This document shows, piece after piece, positions 1-9,330 of a DNA stretch of 64,000 nt. Origin of the DNA: Robertmurraya sp047302285 (GTDB lineage Bacteria > Bacillota > Bacilli > Bacillales > Cytobacillaceae); assembly GCF_047302285.1 (NCBI RefSeq), contig NZ_CP154845.1, positions 1,178,001 through 1,242,000 of the forward strand, in the 5' to 3' direction. The position numbers and the translations under genes were made by a program. The notes below the pieces were generated by a model. It worked only from the letters and a program-made list of their open reading frames with translations. It was not told where the DNA came from and searched no databases. Within the stretch, counting starts at the first letter, position 1. Each line of letters begins with the position of its first letter.

Positions 1-2
1 AT

Positions 3-656
3 TGGGTGAAGTGGTCAATCGAGGAATCTAGAAAGGTAGATCCTAATTTTCCAACCTTTGATGAGTTCAAAAAACTCGGTGTTTACCAAGTTTCTTTAGA
101 AAATAAAGCCGTAATTGCTTTTGAAGATCAGATTAAAGATCCAGAAAATAATAAATTTGAAACACCTTCAGGTAAAATTGAAATTTTCTCAAAAGCACTT
201 TGGGATATGGATGAGTTGGATGAGATTCCTGCCATTCCTAAATATGTTTCTTCGTGGGAGGGACCACAGGATCCATTAATTGAGAAGTATCCACTACAGC
301 TAATTGGCTGGCATTACAAACGCCGTTGCCATTCAACTTTTGATAATAATAAGTGGTTAGAGGAAGCAGGACCACAAGTGATGTGGATGAATGAAAAAGA
401 TGCAAAAGCAAGAAAGATTAAAGATGGTGACAAAGTGAAAATCTTTAATGAGCGTGGAGAAGTTCATATGCCTGTTAAACTCACGAACAGAATTATTCCA
501 GGAACAGTGGCAATTCCACAGGGGGCTTGGTGGTCACCAGATAATAAGGGCATTGATCAACGTGGAAATATCAATACGTTAACAAGTCAACGTCCATCTG
601 CATTAGCTAAGGGAAATCCTCAACATACTAACTTAGTCGAAGTTCAGAAGGCATAG
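3..656 (+). CDS. dmsA: DMSO reductase family molybdopterin oxidoreductase, catalytic subunit (C-terminal part, 5' cut by window)
   Basis: The reading frame is open from the first bases, so the true start lies upstream; only the last 217 residues are present. The C-terminus contains the molybdopterin-dinucleotide-binding domain with a run NTLTSQRPSALAKGNP that is nearly the C-terminal signature I remember from E. coli DmsA, and HYKRRCHSTFDN, again DmsA-like. The protein should reduce S- or N-oxides with menaquinol-derived electrons and be exported by the Tat system. It is followed 16 bases later by an iron-sulfur subunit and then a membrane anchor, the classical A-B-C order. The true substrate (DMSO, TMAO, tetrathionate and so on) cannot be settled from this fragment. 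Confidence 0.85.
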   Translation, partial: WVKWSIEESRKVDPNFPTFDEFKKLGVYQVSLENKAVIAFEDQIKDPENNKFETPSGKIEIFSKALWDMDELDEIPAIPKYVSSWEGPQDPLIEKYPLQLIGWHYKRRCHSTFDNNKWLEEAGPQVMWMNEKDAKARKIKDGDKVKIFNERGEVHMPVKLTNRIIPGTVAIPQGAWWSPDNKGIDQRGNINTLTSQRPSALAKGNPQHTNLVEVQKA

Positions 657-672
657 AAAAAGAAGGGTGTGA

Positions 673-1251
673 ATGGTAATGGTACAGCTAGGCTTTTATA
701 TAAACAATGAATATTGTACAGGATGTAAAGCATGTGTAGTTGCTTGTAAAGATAAAAATGATCTTGAAGTTGGGGTCAACTATCGCCGAGTGTATGAACA
801 TTCGGAAGGAGATTATGTCGAACGTGATGAAGCGTTCATACAAAATGTTCAATCCTTCTTCACTTCAATTTCGTGTAACCATTGTGAAAATCCTAAGTGT
901 GTAGAAAATTGTCCTACAGGGGCAATGCACAAGCGTGAAGAGGATGGCGTTGTATTAGTTGACCATGAAAAATGTATCGGTTGCAAATACTGTATGTGGA
1001 ATTGTCCTTATGGAGCTCCACAATATAATGAAGTCATCGGTAAAATGACTAAATGTAATTTCTGTATTGATTTAATTGAGGTCGGTGAAAACCCAGTATG
1101 TGTTGGATCATGTCCTATGCGCGCCCTTGATTATGGACCAATTGAGGAGCTTCGAGAAAAATACGGAGATGTCAGCAATATTAAAGGTCTTCCAGACGCA
1201 TCTATTACCAATCCAAGTATAGTCATAGGTGCACATAGAAACGCAAAATAG
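673..1251 (+). CDS. dmsB: DMSO reductase iron-sulfur subunit (four [4Fe-4S] clusters)
   Basis: A 192-residue electron-transfer subunit. Four cysteine groups are visible in order: CTGCKACVVACK near residue 16, CNHCENPKCVENCP in the middle, CIGCKYCMWNCP, and CNFC...CVGSCP near residue 140-155, enough to hold four [4Fe-4S] clusters as in DmsB, PhsB and NrfC. It would pass electrons from the membrane anchor to the molybdenum subunit. ATG at 673 sits five bases after an AAGGG; ATG 679 is a possible alternative. It lies in a tight operon between dmsA and dmsC. Confidence 0.9.
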   Translation: MVMVQLGFYINNEYCTGCKACVVACKDKNDLEVGVNYRRVYEHSEGDYVERDEAFIQNVQSFFTSISCNHCENPKCVENCPTGAMHKREEDGVVLVDHEKCIGCKYCMWNCPYGAPQYNEVIGKMTKCNFCIDLIEVGENPVCVGSCPMRALDYGPIEELREKYGDVSNIKGLPDASITNPSIVIGAHRNAK

Positions 1252-1269
1252 ATAAAGGAGGTTATTCCT

Positions 1270-2103
1270 ATGCAAGAATGGGCATTGTTAATATTTACAG
1301 TTTGTCTGCAAATCGCCATCGGTGGAATTTTGACACTAGCAATTTTCTATAAAGGAATAAACAAATTAGGCGAAAAAACATCATTTAAAGCGATGCGAAT
1401 CCCATTAATCGTCATTGCAGCATTGTCGCTGGTTGGATTAATTGCTTCATTCGCCCACTTAGGAACACCGTCGCACGCCCTTAACTCGATTCGCAATCTA
1501 GGTTCTTCCTGGATGAGTCGAGAAATATTGGTGACAGGTTTGTTTATTGGAGCTGCGTGTGTAACAGCTGGACTGGCTCTCATTCAGAAAAAAGTCAATC
1601 ATTGGTTATTGATTGTATCAGCTCTCATCGGTTTAGTCGATATTTACTGTATGGCAATGATTTATTCGAATTCTTTAGTCAGCGGCTGGAATTCTGTTAA
1701 TACGTTTACATCCTTTTATGGAACGGCCTTCGTTCTAGGTCCGGTTCTAGTTGCGAGTTTATTAGCACCAGTACTAAAGGATAAGGCTCAAAGTTTAATT
1801 AAAAATGCCTTCTATATTTCTTTAGGAGGAATTGCCCTTCAATTAGTAGGGGTCGCCCTATTTGGTTCTGTTATGCCTGAGGTCAATATGATTGAAGGAA
1901 CGAATGCTTTAGCCTCACTAGCGGATTATCAAACAACGGTAGCGATTCGTTGGATTATTGAAGTAGTAGGTGTAGGATTCCTAGGATATCTTTCCGTGGC
2001 GAAGCAGCAAAAGGTATCGTTTTCCCTTGCATATGTAGCTTTAGCTGTCCTTGTGTTCGCTGAAGGCATGAGTAGATATGTGTTTTATGTATTAGGAGCG
2101 TAA
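1270..2103 (+). CDS. dmsC: DMSO reductase membrane anchor subunit, DmsC-like
   Basis: A 277-residue, very hydrophobic protein with about eight predicted membrane helices, starting directly with a helix (WALLIFTVCLQIAIGGIL). DmsC anchors oxidise menaquinol and pass electrons to DmsB. The start ATG follows AAAGGAGG at good spacing, 18 bases after dmsB. The conserved-looking segment FAHLGTPSHALNSIRNL and SWMSREI match what I know of the DmsC family, where a histidine in this loop is involved in quinol oxidation. Menaquinone for this complex could come from the men genes further along the window. Confidence 0.88.
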   Translation: MQEWALLIFTVCLQIAIGGILTLAIFYKGINKLGEKTSFKAMRIPLIVIAALSLVGLIASFAHLGTPSHALNSIRNLGSSWMSREILVTGLFIGAACVTAGLALIQKKVNHWLLIVSALIGLVDIYCMAMIYSNSLVSGWNSVNTFTSFYGTAFVLGPVLVASLLAPVLKDKAQSLIKNAFYISLGGIALQLVGVALFGSVMPEVNMIEGTNALASLADYQTTVAIRWIIEVVGVGFLGYLSVAKQQKVSFSLAYVALAVLVFAEGMSRYVFYVLGA

Positions 2104-2155
2104 TTGTAAGTAGAAAGGAGGGATTTCCTCCGTTCGCTAAGGGAGTGTGTTGAAA

Positions 2156-3061
2156 ATGGGTCTTTTTAGTAAATGGGTAGAGAGTTTAGATTATCAATAT
2201 GAAATATTGTCATCCTGTTCTCGTAATAAAAGTCCTCGTTCGACATGCTCCCATTGTATTGAAGCATGTGAATTAAATGCGATAGAAATGAAAAAGGGCA
2301 TTCCACAGATTGATTATAAGGCTTGTAATGAATGTGGAAAATGTATGGTCGCATGTCCTGTTCAGGCGATTGCTGGAATATTTCCAAAGAGGGAATTCCA
2401 TCAAGGGAGATTGGTCGGAGGAAAGAATTTACCACCTTCTGCTAAGGAATTAGTGGTTTATGCTAAAAAGGGAATTAAAGGAATAATTGGTGAAGAAGAG
2501 ATCGATAGCCAATGGAACCAAGCAGTGGAAGAAGCTAATGAACTATTGATGCAACTTGAAGAGCCATTGTTAACTGTGGAGCAGGAGAAATTGGAGAAAA
2601 CGGAAGAGTGTATATCAAGGCGTGATTTGTTTTTTTCTTGGAAAGAAGGAACTCAAACTTTACTTAAGGAAATGGCACCAGCAAAGTGGCGGTTCAATCA
2701 AACCGCTCTTGAACTTTCCCGTTATTATCCTCTCCATCAGTTTGCGAAGATACAATTGAATACTGAAAAATGCACACTATGCCATGCTTGTGAAAAACTT
2801 TGTGATAAAAAATGTATTGAAATAAACGACGAAGGGTTTATCATTTCAGCACAAGCTTGTTCCAATTGTCAATTATGTGAAGACATCTGTCCTGAAAAAG
2901 CAATATCAGTTACCGAACAGATATCTCCATATGAACAGGTCGAGCATCCCTTCTTTACGATTGTTTGCTCAAATTGTCACAAAAGTTTCCAAACATTATC
3001 AGAAAATCAGGAACATTGTGTCCCTTGTATGAAAAAATCACAGTTTCGCATTACAAGGTAA
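2156..3061 (+). CDS. Multi-cluster ferredoxin-type protein with C-terminal zinc-ribbon-like motif, dms operon
   Basis: About 301 residues. The start chosen is ATG 2156 with AAGGGAG ten bases upstream; a longer start (2147) would overlap that ribosome site. Cysteine groups: CSHCIEACEL and CNECGKCMVACP near the N-terminus, CTLCHACEKLC and CSNCQLCEDICP in the second half, and a final CSNCHK...CVPC pair that looks like a zinc ribbon. An internal SRRDLF motif resembles the twin-arginine-like segment seen inside NapF-type ferredoxins. In related operons this position is often taken by a TorD-type chaperone or NapF-like maturation factor; a role in electron supply to, or cofactor loading of, the DmsA subunit is inferred only. 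A GGAGG/CCTCC hairpin at 2117-2131 lies in the leader. Confidence 0.7.
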   Translation: MGLFSKWVESLDYQYEILSSCSRNKSPRSTCSHCIEACELNAIEMKKGIPQIDYKACNECGKCMVACPVQAIAGIFPKREFHQGRLVGGKNLPPSAKELVVYAKKGIKGIIGEEEIDSQWNQAVEEANELLMQLEEPLLTVEQEKLEKTEECISRRDLFFSWKEGTQTLLKEMAPAKWRFNQTALELSRYYPLHQFAKIQLNTEKCTLCHACEKLCDKKCIEINDEGFIISAQACSNCQLCEDICPEKAISVTEQISPYEQVEHPFFTIVCSNCHKSFQTLSENQEHCVPCMKKSQFRITR

Positions 3062-3132
3062 TCCCGTTATGTTACAATGCATTTGGATAGATTGCTTGAT
3101 GAGTCAAATGAAGATTAAGGGAGTGAAGAAAG

Positions 3133-3336
3133 ATGTTTTCAAATATTGGAATTCCAGGATTAATTTTGATTCTAGTTCTGGCCCTTATCATTTTTGGACC
3201 AAAAAAATTACCTGAAATTGGCCGTGCAGTTGGACAATCCCTAAAAGAATTTAAAAACTCTACAAAAGGGATTATGGAAGATGATAAATTAGAAGACGAT
3301 AAAACAGTAGATGAACAAAAGAAAAGTGAAGTTTAA
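3133..3336 (+). CDS. tatA: Twin-arginine translocase pore subunit TatA
   Basis: 67 residues with one N-terminal membrane helix (IGIPGLILILVLALIIFG), the FGPKKLPEIGRAVG hinge and amphipathic helix typical of TatA/TatE, then an acidic tail. It forms the protein-conducting pore for folded proteins. GGGAG lies nine bases before the ATG. No tatC is next to it; its place directly after a dms operon suggests it helps export the molybdoenzyme, which is an inference. An intrinsic terminator follows about 60 bases downstream, so tatA closes the operon. Confidence 0.93.
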   Translation: MFSNIGIPGLILILVLALIIFGPKKLPEIGRAVGQSLKEFKNSTKGIMEDDKLEDDKTVDEQKKSEV

Positions 3337-3399
3337 GCTATAAAAAGGACATACTCTTATTTTATGAGATCTCATATTATAGAAGAAAGTCGAAAAAAA

Positions 3400-3438
3400 G
3401 GCTAATGATGGTTGTTTTCCATCATTAGCCTTTTTTTT
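3400..3438 (+). terminator. Intrinsic terminator of the dms-tatA operon
   Basis: Twelve-base perfect stem (GGCTAATGATGG with its complement), seven-base loop, then eight T residues. Confidence 0.95.
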
Positions 3439-3601
3439 GTAAATAATGTTTAATGAAACCTTTTGGAAGGGTAAAACGTCTATTAATAATGTGTAAAGAA
3501 AAATGTCCATCTTTTTTACATGTCCTTATGGGGGGAATAGGTGAAACAGTGTTGAACCGCGCTGTAGTCATGATTTCAAGCAGAAGGTCATATATGTAGA
3601 C

Positions 3602-3629
3602 TTGACATTTTGTGAAAAAGGAGTATATT
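3602..3629 (+). promoter_or_regulatory. Candidate sigma-A promoter for the lipoteichoic acid synthase gene
   Basis: TTGACA at 3602-3607, 16-base spacer, TATATT at 3624-3629 (TATTAA two bases on would give 18). This predicts a leader of about 170 bases before the ATG at 3806. The rest of the 3440-3800 gap shows no gene. Confidence 0.6.
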
Positions 3630-3805
3630 AATATTTTGTGTTCAAGCGTGAAAATATTAAGCGAATGTAAATTTCGGAACATATTTTCATAAATTGTTCA
3701 TATTTTACAGTTATGATAGTAAATAGCTTGTCTGGGAGTAATCGCATATTCAAAATGATTTCTTAAAAAAGTATAATAGTTTGCTAGAAGGTAGGTGCAA
3801 CAAAG

Positions 3806-5788
3806 ATGAATAATACTTTAAATAAACGATTTAATATATCACAAAAATATATCGGCTTCTTTCTTGTTGCCGTAGTATTCCTATGGTTAAAAACATATAT
3901 CATTCAATTAAATCAATTCGAACTAGGTGTTGAAAACGGCATTCAAAAGTTTTTATTGTTTTTGAATCCATTAGGTTCTTCAATTTTATTTCTTGGATTT
4001 GCATTATTCTTTAAGGGAAGAAAAAAATATAGTGCGTTAATGACGATTTATTTTATCTTGTCATTTTTACTTTATGCAAATGTCGTTTACTATCGTTTCT
4101 TTAACGACTTCATTACGCTGCCAACGATTTTCCAAACACAAAATTTCGGAGATGTAAGTAGCAGTGTTCTGTCATTATTAAGGCCATATGACATTTTCTT
4201 TTTCATTGATTTCCTAGTCTTGCTTGGTCTGCTGCTATTTAAAGTAGTAAAGATTGAAGCAAAAGATATGGGACGTCGAAAAGTCATTGCTGTCTTATCA
4301 TTAGCATTAGGTTTTTCAAGCTTAAACTTGGCACTTGCTGAAGCGGATAGACCTGAGCTATTAACAAGAGGATTCGATCGAAATTACATTGTCAAATATT
4401 TAGGAATGTACAATTATACAATTTATGACGCGGTTCAAAGCACGAAAGCATCTGCACAGCGAGTTATGGCTGATAGTAGTGATGTAACGGAAGTCATTAA
4501 CTTTACAAAGTCAAACTATGCAGATCCAAATCCTGAGTACTTCGGTGTCGGTGAAGGCATGAACGTGATCTATCTGCATCTTGAGTCGATTCAATCATTT
4601 TTAATGGACTACCAGCTACACGGTGAAGAAGTAACACCATTCTTAAACTCAATGATCAGAGATGAGAATACGATGTATTTTGATAACTTCTTCCACCAAA
4701 CAGCACAAGGGAAGACTGCTGATGCAGAATTTATGCTTGAAAATTCATTGTATGGTCTGCCACAAGGTTCAGCCTATACAACGAAAGGACTTAATACGTA
4801 TCAAGCTGCTCCAGCTATATTAGGACAGAATGGATATACATCAGCGGTATTCCACGGGAATTCAGGAAGCTTCTGGAACAGAAATGAAATTTATAAATCC
4901 TTTGGTTATGATAAGTTTTTTGACTTAAGCTATTACGAAGCTGAAGGTGACCAAATGGCTGAGTATGGATTAATGGATAAGCCATTCTTTGAACAATCAT
5001 TTTCATTGTTACAAACATTGCCACAGCCGTTCTATACGAAGTTTATTACAGTAACGCATCATTATCCTTATTCAATGAATCAAGAGGAAACAACCATCGC
5101 TCCACATACTACTGGTGACAAATCTGTTGATAATTATTTCCAAACTGCTCGTTATGCAGATGAGGCATTAGAACAGTTTATCACGGATTTAAAAGAATCT
5201 GGATTATATGATAACTCCATCATTATTATGTACGGAGACCATTATGGAATTTCGCAGAACCATAATAAAGCGATGGAAAAGGTCTTAGATAAAGAACTAT
5301 CTACATTTGATAGTGCGGCAGGTTTACAACGAGTTCCACTCTTTATCCGTGTTCCAGGAATGGAAGGTGGAGTCAACCATGAGTATGGTGGTCAAATTGA
5401 CCTTCTTCCAACATTGCTTCACTTAGTAGGAATTGATACAAAGGAGTATATCCAATTAGGTACGGACTTATTATCAGAAGATCACGATTCACTAGTTCCA
5501 TTCCGTAATGGTGACTTTGTCAGTCCGACCATTTCATCGGTCGGAGGTAAATTCTATGATTCCGTGACAGGTGAAGTAATTGGTGAAGAGCAAGAAGAAC
5601 AAATGGAAAAAGGATTACAGTTCCAAGAGGTTGTAGAATACAAATTGCATCTTTCAGATAAAGTAGTAAATGGAGATTTATTACGTTTCTATTCTCCAGC
5701 AGACTTCACACCAATTGATCGCTCAAAGTATGAATATAATATTTCTGAAAAAGATACGAAAGAAACAAAAACATCAACGGACGAATAA
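3806..5788 (+). CDS. LtaS-type lipoteichoic acid synthase / glycerol phosphate transferase
   Basis: 660 residues: five N-terminal membrane helices (roughly residues 15-180) and a large extracellular sulfatase-fold domain. Residues matching the LtaS catalytic set are visible: E260 in LHLESIQSF, the nucleophile T304 in QGKTADAEF, and D478-H479 in YGDHYG. The enzyme transfers glycerol-1-phosphate from phosphatidylglycerol to grow the lipoteichoic acid chain outside the membrane. B. subtilis has four paralogues (LtaS, YfnI, YqgS, YvgJ); which one this is cannot be decided here. It stands alone between its own promoter and terminator. Confidence 0.92.
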   Translation: MNNTLNKRFNISQKYIGFFLVAVVFLWLKTYIIQLNQFELGVENGIQKFLLFLNPLGSSILFLGFALFFKGRKKYSALMTIYFILSFLLYANVVYYRFFNDFITLPTIFQTQNFGDVSSSVLSLLRPYDIFFFIDFLVLLGLLLFKVVKIEAKDMGRRKVIAVLSLALGFSSLNLALAEADRPELLTRGFDRNYIVKYLGMYNYTIYDAVQSTKASAQRVMADSSDVTEVINFTKSNYADPNPEYFGVGEGMNVIYLHLESIQSFLMDYQLHGEEVTPFLNSMIRDENTMYFDNFFHQTAQGKTADAEFMLENSLYGLPQGSAYTTKGLNTYQAAPAILGQNGYTSAVFHGNSGSFWNRNEIYKSFGYDKFFDLSYYEAEGDQMAEYGLMDKPFFEQSFSLLQTLPQPFYTKFITVTHHYPYSMNQEETTIAPHTTGDKSVDNYFQTARYADEALEQFITDLKESGLYDNSIIIMYGDHYGISQNHNKAMEKVLDKELSTFDSAAGLQRVPLFIRVPGMEGGVNHEYGGQIDLLPTLLHLVGIDTKEYIQLGTDLLSEDHDSLVPFRNGDFVSPTISSVGGKFYDSVTGEVIGEEQEEQMEKGLQFQEVVEYKLHLSDKVVNGDLLRFYSPADFTPIDRSKYEYNISEKDTKETKTSTDE

Positions 5789-5804
5789 ATAAAGGTGTTT
5801 ATAG

Positions 5805-5845
5805 AGAGAGTGTCCTAGCAATTTGCTGGGGCACTCTCTTTTATT
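5805..5845 (+). terminator. Intrinsic terminator after the LtaS-type gene
   Basis: AGAGAGTG pairs with CACTCTCT, with an inner AGCA/TGCT stem, followed by TTTTATTTT. Confidence 0.9.
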
Positions 5846-5985
5846 TTGACAATTTTTTTGGTGATTTTTTCATTTTGATACATATGTTACGTTTCTGTGA
5901 CTAATTAATTCGATGGATATAAATCGGTTTTATTCCTTCTTTTTTCCTATATTTCACGTATGAAATAGTACCTGGTACTAAGGAA

Positions 5986-6014
5986 TTGAAACATAACTGT
6001 AATATGTTTATAAT
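5986..6014 (+). promoter_or_regulatory. Candidate promoter with overlapping WalR-like box, upstream of cwlO-type gene
   Basis: TTGAAA, exactly 17 bases, then TATAAT. The sequence TGTAAT-ATGTT-TATAAT over the -10 region matches the WalR (YycF) consensus TGTWAH-N5-TGTWAH at 11 of 12 positions. Control of cwlO by WalRK is known in B. subtilis; here the box is inferred. It predicts a leader of about 175 bases. The remaining 5850-6190 gap shows no convincing gene. Confidence 0.5.
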
Positions 6015-6194
6015 CTTGCTGTTATGATTGACTGCTATAGTACTAGTGGAGTAGAAAATTGTTAGTTTTAGATGTATTTTGTCATTATAAGTAATGCTGA
6101 GTTTTAAATTAAAAATTTTGTAGCTTAATAGAATCATTGTTGAGTACATATTTAATAGAACTTGTCGAAAACATGAAGGTCGGAGGAAAAGAGA

Positions 6195-7391
6195 ATGATG
6201 AAAAAGAAATTTATAGCTCTCAACACCACTATCATCTTGGGAATAGGAAGCTTAGTCACTGTCCCATCTGTGAGCGCAAACTATTCTTCACAAATTCAAC
6301 AAGTAGAACAAAAAATTGATGAAACTGAAGCTAAAATCGCTGAATTAGAAAAAAAGATTCAAAAAATGAATGAAGCGATTGAAGATAATAATAATTTGAT
6401 TGTGAGTACTGAAAAAGAAATTGAAGTTACTCAAGCAGAAATTCAAAAGCTAAATGAAGAAATCGCTATATTAAATGATACAATCGAAAAAAGAACCGAA
6501 GTGTTAGCGAAAAGAGCTCAATCTTTCCAAGAATCTGGTGGAAAGGTTAGTTATATAGAAGTACTTTTAGGGTCTGAGAATTTCAGTGATTTTATTGACC
6601 GTGTATTTGCTGTAACACAAATTGCAAATGCGGATAGTGATTTAATTAAACAACATGAGTTAGATAAAGCAGCAGTTGAAGAAAAGCAAGCAGAAGTAGA
6701 TCAGAAGCTTGCTGAATTGACAGGTAAGAAAGAAGAGCTTGAGGGCATGAAGGCTCAAATGCTTGAACAAAAGAAAGAAAATGACCAAATGAAAGATTCC
6801 TTGGAGCAAGCTCAAAAGGGAAATCTTGAGAAGTTAGAAGAACTTGAAGAAAAGGCTCGTCAGGAAGAAGAAGCAAGACGTCAAGCTCAATTAGAAGCTG
6901 AGAGAGCGATTAGTGCTAGTAATAGTGGATCTAGCTCTTCAAATAGTACAACTTCAAACAGCAGCTCAAAAGTAGCATATACAGCACCAGCAAATGATGG
7001 CAGTCTTAGCACAATTTTACAAGCTGGCTATAAATATATCGGGAATTCGGTTTATGTATTTGGTGGCGGAAGAACTTCATATGATGTAGCAAATGGAAGA
7101 TTTGATTGTTCTGGTTTTGTGAGTTGGGCATTTAGACAAGCAGGTATCAGTATTGGTTCAAGTACAAGTACTTTAAGAAACCAAGGTACTAAAGTTTCTT
7201 TCAGTGAAGCACGTCCTGGAGACTTAGTATTCTTTGATACCTATAAAAAAGATGGACATGTTGGAATTTATCTTGGCGGTGGCAAATTCATTGGTTCTCA
7301 ATCATCCACAGGTGTAGCGATTGCGAACATGAACTCCGGCTATTATAAAAACACATTTAGTGGACATGTAAGAAGAGTTGCAAACTTTTAA
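6195..7391 (+). CDS. cwlO: CwlO-type peptidoglycan DL-endopeptidase (coiled coil + NlpC/P60)
   Basis: 398 residues. A signal peptide ends at about VSA-N near residue 29. Residues 30-235 form a long Glu/Lys/Gln-rich coiled coil, followed by a Ser/Asn-rich linker and a C-terminal NlpC/P60 cysteine peptidase domain. The catalytic pair is visible as C305 in FDCSGF and H355 in DGHVGIYLG. The family cuts D-Glu to diaminopimelate bonds during cell elongation, with FtsEX acting through the coiled coil. GGAGG lies upstream of ATG 6195; a second ATG follows at once. Single-gene unit with its own terminator. Confidence 0.88.
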   Translation: MMKKKFIALNTTIILGIGSLVTVPSVSANYSSQIQQVEQKIDETEAKIAELEKKIQKMNEAIEDNNNLIVSTEKEIEVTQAEIQKLNEEIAILNDTIEKRTEVLAKRAQSFQESGGKVSYIEVLLGSENFSDFIDRVFAVTQIANADSDLIKQHELDKAAVEEKQAEVDQKLAELTGKKEELEGMKAQMLEQKKENDQMKDSLEQAQKGNLEKLEELEEKARQEEEARRQAQLEAERAISASNSGSSSSNSTTSNSSSKVAYTAPANDGSLSTILQAGYKYIGNSVYVFGGGRTSYDVANGRFDCSGFVSWAFRQAGISIGSSTSTLRNQGTKVSFSEARPGDLVFFDTYKKDGHVGIYLGGGKFIGSQSSTGVAIANMNSGYYKNTFSGHVRRVANF

Positions 7392-7406
7392 TTCATAAAA
7401 TCTAAT

Positions 7407-7444
7407 GGGTCTATCCTTTAGTACAAGGGTAGACCCTTTTTTTT
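7407..7444 (+). terminator. Intrinsic terminator after cwlO-type gene
   Basis: Twelve-base stem starting GGGTCTATCC with one G-T pair, six-base loop, eight T residues. Confidence 0.93.
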
Positions 7445-7659
7445 CGAGGGATTTTTAAAAATGGTACATATTTCGTGAAATAAGTCCTCTTCGTTGTGCA
7501 TTGTTCATAGTTATTTTACAATAATGATTAATGGTGTTTTTATCGCATTTGTGCAAAGGAAATATCGTACATAGTTTCTACATAAATCTCTTTGTTCTAA
7601 GAAAAAATAACTTAGACTTTCTTATTTATATTATTTTACAAAGGGAGAAGGGAGTAATA

Positions 7660-9189
7660 ATGAAAAAAATTACAAATGTCTTTTGGATTTCAGTTGCGCT
7701 TGTTTTAGCAGCTGTCATATTTGGTGCAACTGCACCTAAAACTTTTGAGGAAGCAACAGGAAATGTTCAGCAGTTTATTACAACTTCTTTTGGTTGGTAC
7801 TATTTAATTTTGGTGACAATCATTGTTGTTTTTTGCCTATTTCTCATATTTAGTCCGGTAGGTGCTATCAAGTTAGGAAAGCCAGACGAGAAACCAGAAT
7901 TCTCAACTGGATCATGGTTTGCGATGCTTTTTAGTGCAGGAATGGGAATTGGTCTTGTCTTCTGGGGAGCAGCTGAACCATTATCACATTTCATCGATCC
8001 GCCTTTAGCAGAAGGAGGAACGAACACTGCTCAAAAAGAAGCGATGCGTTACACCTTTTTCCACTGGGGGATACATGCTTGGGCTATTTACGCATTGGTT
8101 GCGTTAGCACTTGCCTATTTTCAATTTAGAAAAGGCGAGCCAGGACTTGTATCGGCTACTCTAAAACCGATCCTTGGAAAAAAGAAGATGGAGGGGCATT
8201 TAGGAACAGTTGTAGATGTTTTAGCCGTCTTTGCGACAGTGATTGGAGTTGCGACAACGCTTGGTTTTGGTGCAGCTCAAATTAATGGTGGTCTTTCCTA
8301 TTTATTTGGAGTTCCATCTAATTTTCTTACTCAATTCATCATCATTTTAGTTGTGACTGTATTATTTATGATTTCTGCTGGTACGGGACTTGGAAAAGGA
8401 ATTAAATATTTGAGCAATGCAAATATGTTTTTAGCAGTTGCCTTATTAGTTCTGATGTTTATCATAGGACCTACCATTTTAATCCTTGATATGTTTACAG
8501 ATACAATTGGAGGATATATTCAAAATATCATTCAAATGAGCTTCCGTATTGCTCCATTAAATGAAGACCATCGTACTTGGATTAATGGATGGACGATTTT
8601 TTATTGGGCTTGGTGGATATCTTGGTCACCATTTGTCGGGATCTTTATTGCGCGTGTTTCTAGGGGAAGGACGATTCGGGAATTTTTAATCGGGGTTCTG
8701 TTATTACCAGCCCTTGTGAGCTTTTTCTGGTTTGCCGTTTTTGGAAATGCTTCTATTTCAATTCAATCATCTGGAGCATTTGATTTAACACAATTTGCGA
8801 CAGAAGAGGTGTTGTTTGCTGTCTTTAGTCAATTTCCTTGGTCAATGGTCCTGTCGATTGTGGCGATCCTACTTGTCAGTACATTCTTTATTACCTCCGC
8901 TGACTCGGCGACATTTGTTCTTGGAATGCAGACAACAAACGGTTCATTAACCCCTCCGAATAGGGTGAAATATACTTGGGGAATTGCTCAGTCTACAATC
9001 GCTCTTATTCTCTTATATAGTGGAGGATTACAAGCGTTACAAAATGCATTGATTGCTGCAGCTTTCCCGTTTTCTTTTATTATGCTTTTGATGATGCTAT
9101 CCTTGTTCAAGTCGCTAACAAAAGAGAAAAAAGAACTTGGGCTTTATCATAAACCAAAGCCACGCAAGAAACCAGAAGCTAAAGCATAA
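7660..9189 (+). CDS. BCCT-family betaine/choline/carnitine transporter, OpuD-like
   Basis: 509 residues with 12 predicted membrane helices. The start is ATG 7660 behind AAGGGAGAAGGGAG; an in-frame extension to 7531 has no ribosome site and no conserved residues. The BCCT signature is clear: GMGIGLVFWGAAEP in helix 3-4 and WAWWISWSPFVGIFIARV with SRGRTIREF in helix 8. BCCT carriers take up glycine betaine or related osmolytes with sodium. Length matches OpuD of B. subtilis as I recall it. Substrate among betaine, choline and carnitine is not fixed by sequence alone. The C-terminus is Lys/Pro-rich. Confidence 0.9.
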   Translation: MKKITNVFWISVALVLAAVIFGATAPKTFEEATGNVQQFITTSFGWYYLILVTIIVVFCLFLIFSPVGAIKLGKPDEKPEFSTGSWFAMLFSAGMGIGLVFWGAAEPLSHFIDPPLAEGGTNTAQKEAMRYTFFHWGIHAWAIYALVALALAYFQFRKGEPGLVSATLKPILGKKKMEGHLGTVVDVLAVFATVIGVATTLGFGAAQINGGLSYLFGVPSNFLTQFIIILVVTVLFMISAGTGLGKGIKYLSNANMFLAVALLVLMFIIGPTILILDMFTDTIGGYIQNIIQMSFRIAPLNEDHRTWINGWTIFYWAWWISWSPFVGIFIARVSRGRTIREFLIGVLLLPALVSFFWFAVFGNASISIQSSGAFDLTQFATEEVLFAVFSQFPWSMVLSIVAILLVSTFFITSADSATFVLGMQTTNGSLTPPNRVKYTWGIAQSTIALILLYSGGLQALQNALIAAAFPFSFIMLLMMLSLFKSLTKEKKELGLYHKPKPRKKPEAKA

Positions 9190-9287
9190 TCGTGACTAAA
9201 AAGCCGTTCGGTGTTTGATAAGGAGCATATTCTTCATTCTTGTCTCATAAAATGGACAAGGGAAGAAGTCCTATAGGAGGGAATGCC

Positions 9288-9329
9288 ATGAACGGATTGT
9301 ATGTAAAAATGAGAGATATATTCGACTAA
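9288..9329 (+). CDS. 13-residue leader peptide, likely translationally coupled to the next gene
   Basis: ATG 9288 lies six bases after a strong AGGAGGG and encodes MNGLYVKMRDIFD. Its TAA stop is one base before the GTG start of the YitT-type gene, which has no ribosome site of its own. The arrangement suggests the downstream gene is translated by termination-reinitiation. The peptide resembles nothing I know. Confidence 0.55.
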   Translation: MNGLYVKMRDIFD

Positions 9330-9330
9330 A

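Noticed and set aside
5901..6149. 82-residue minus-strand frame before the cwlO-type gene
   Set aside because: Low-complexity, no ribosome site, and it covers the cwlO promoter.
7531..7659. N-terminal extension of the BCCT transporter
   Set aside because: The 43 extra codons precede a strong ribosome site and the family's normal first helix.
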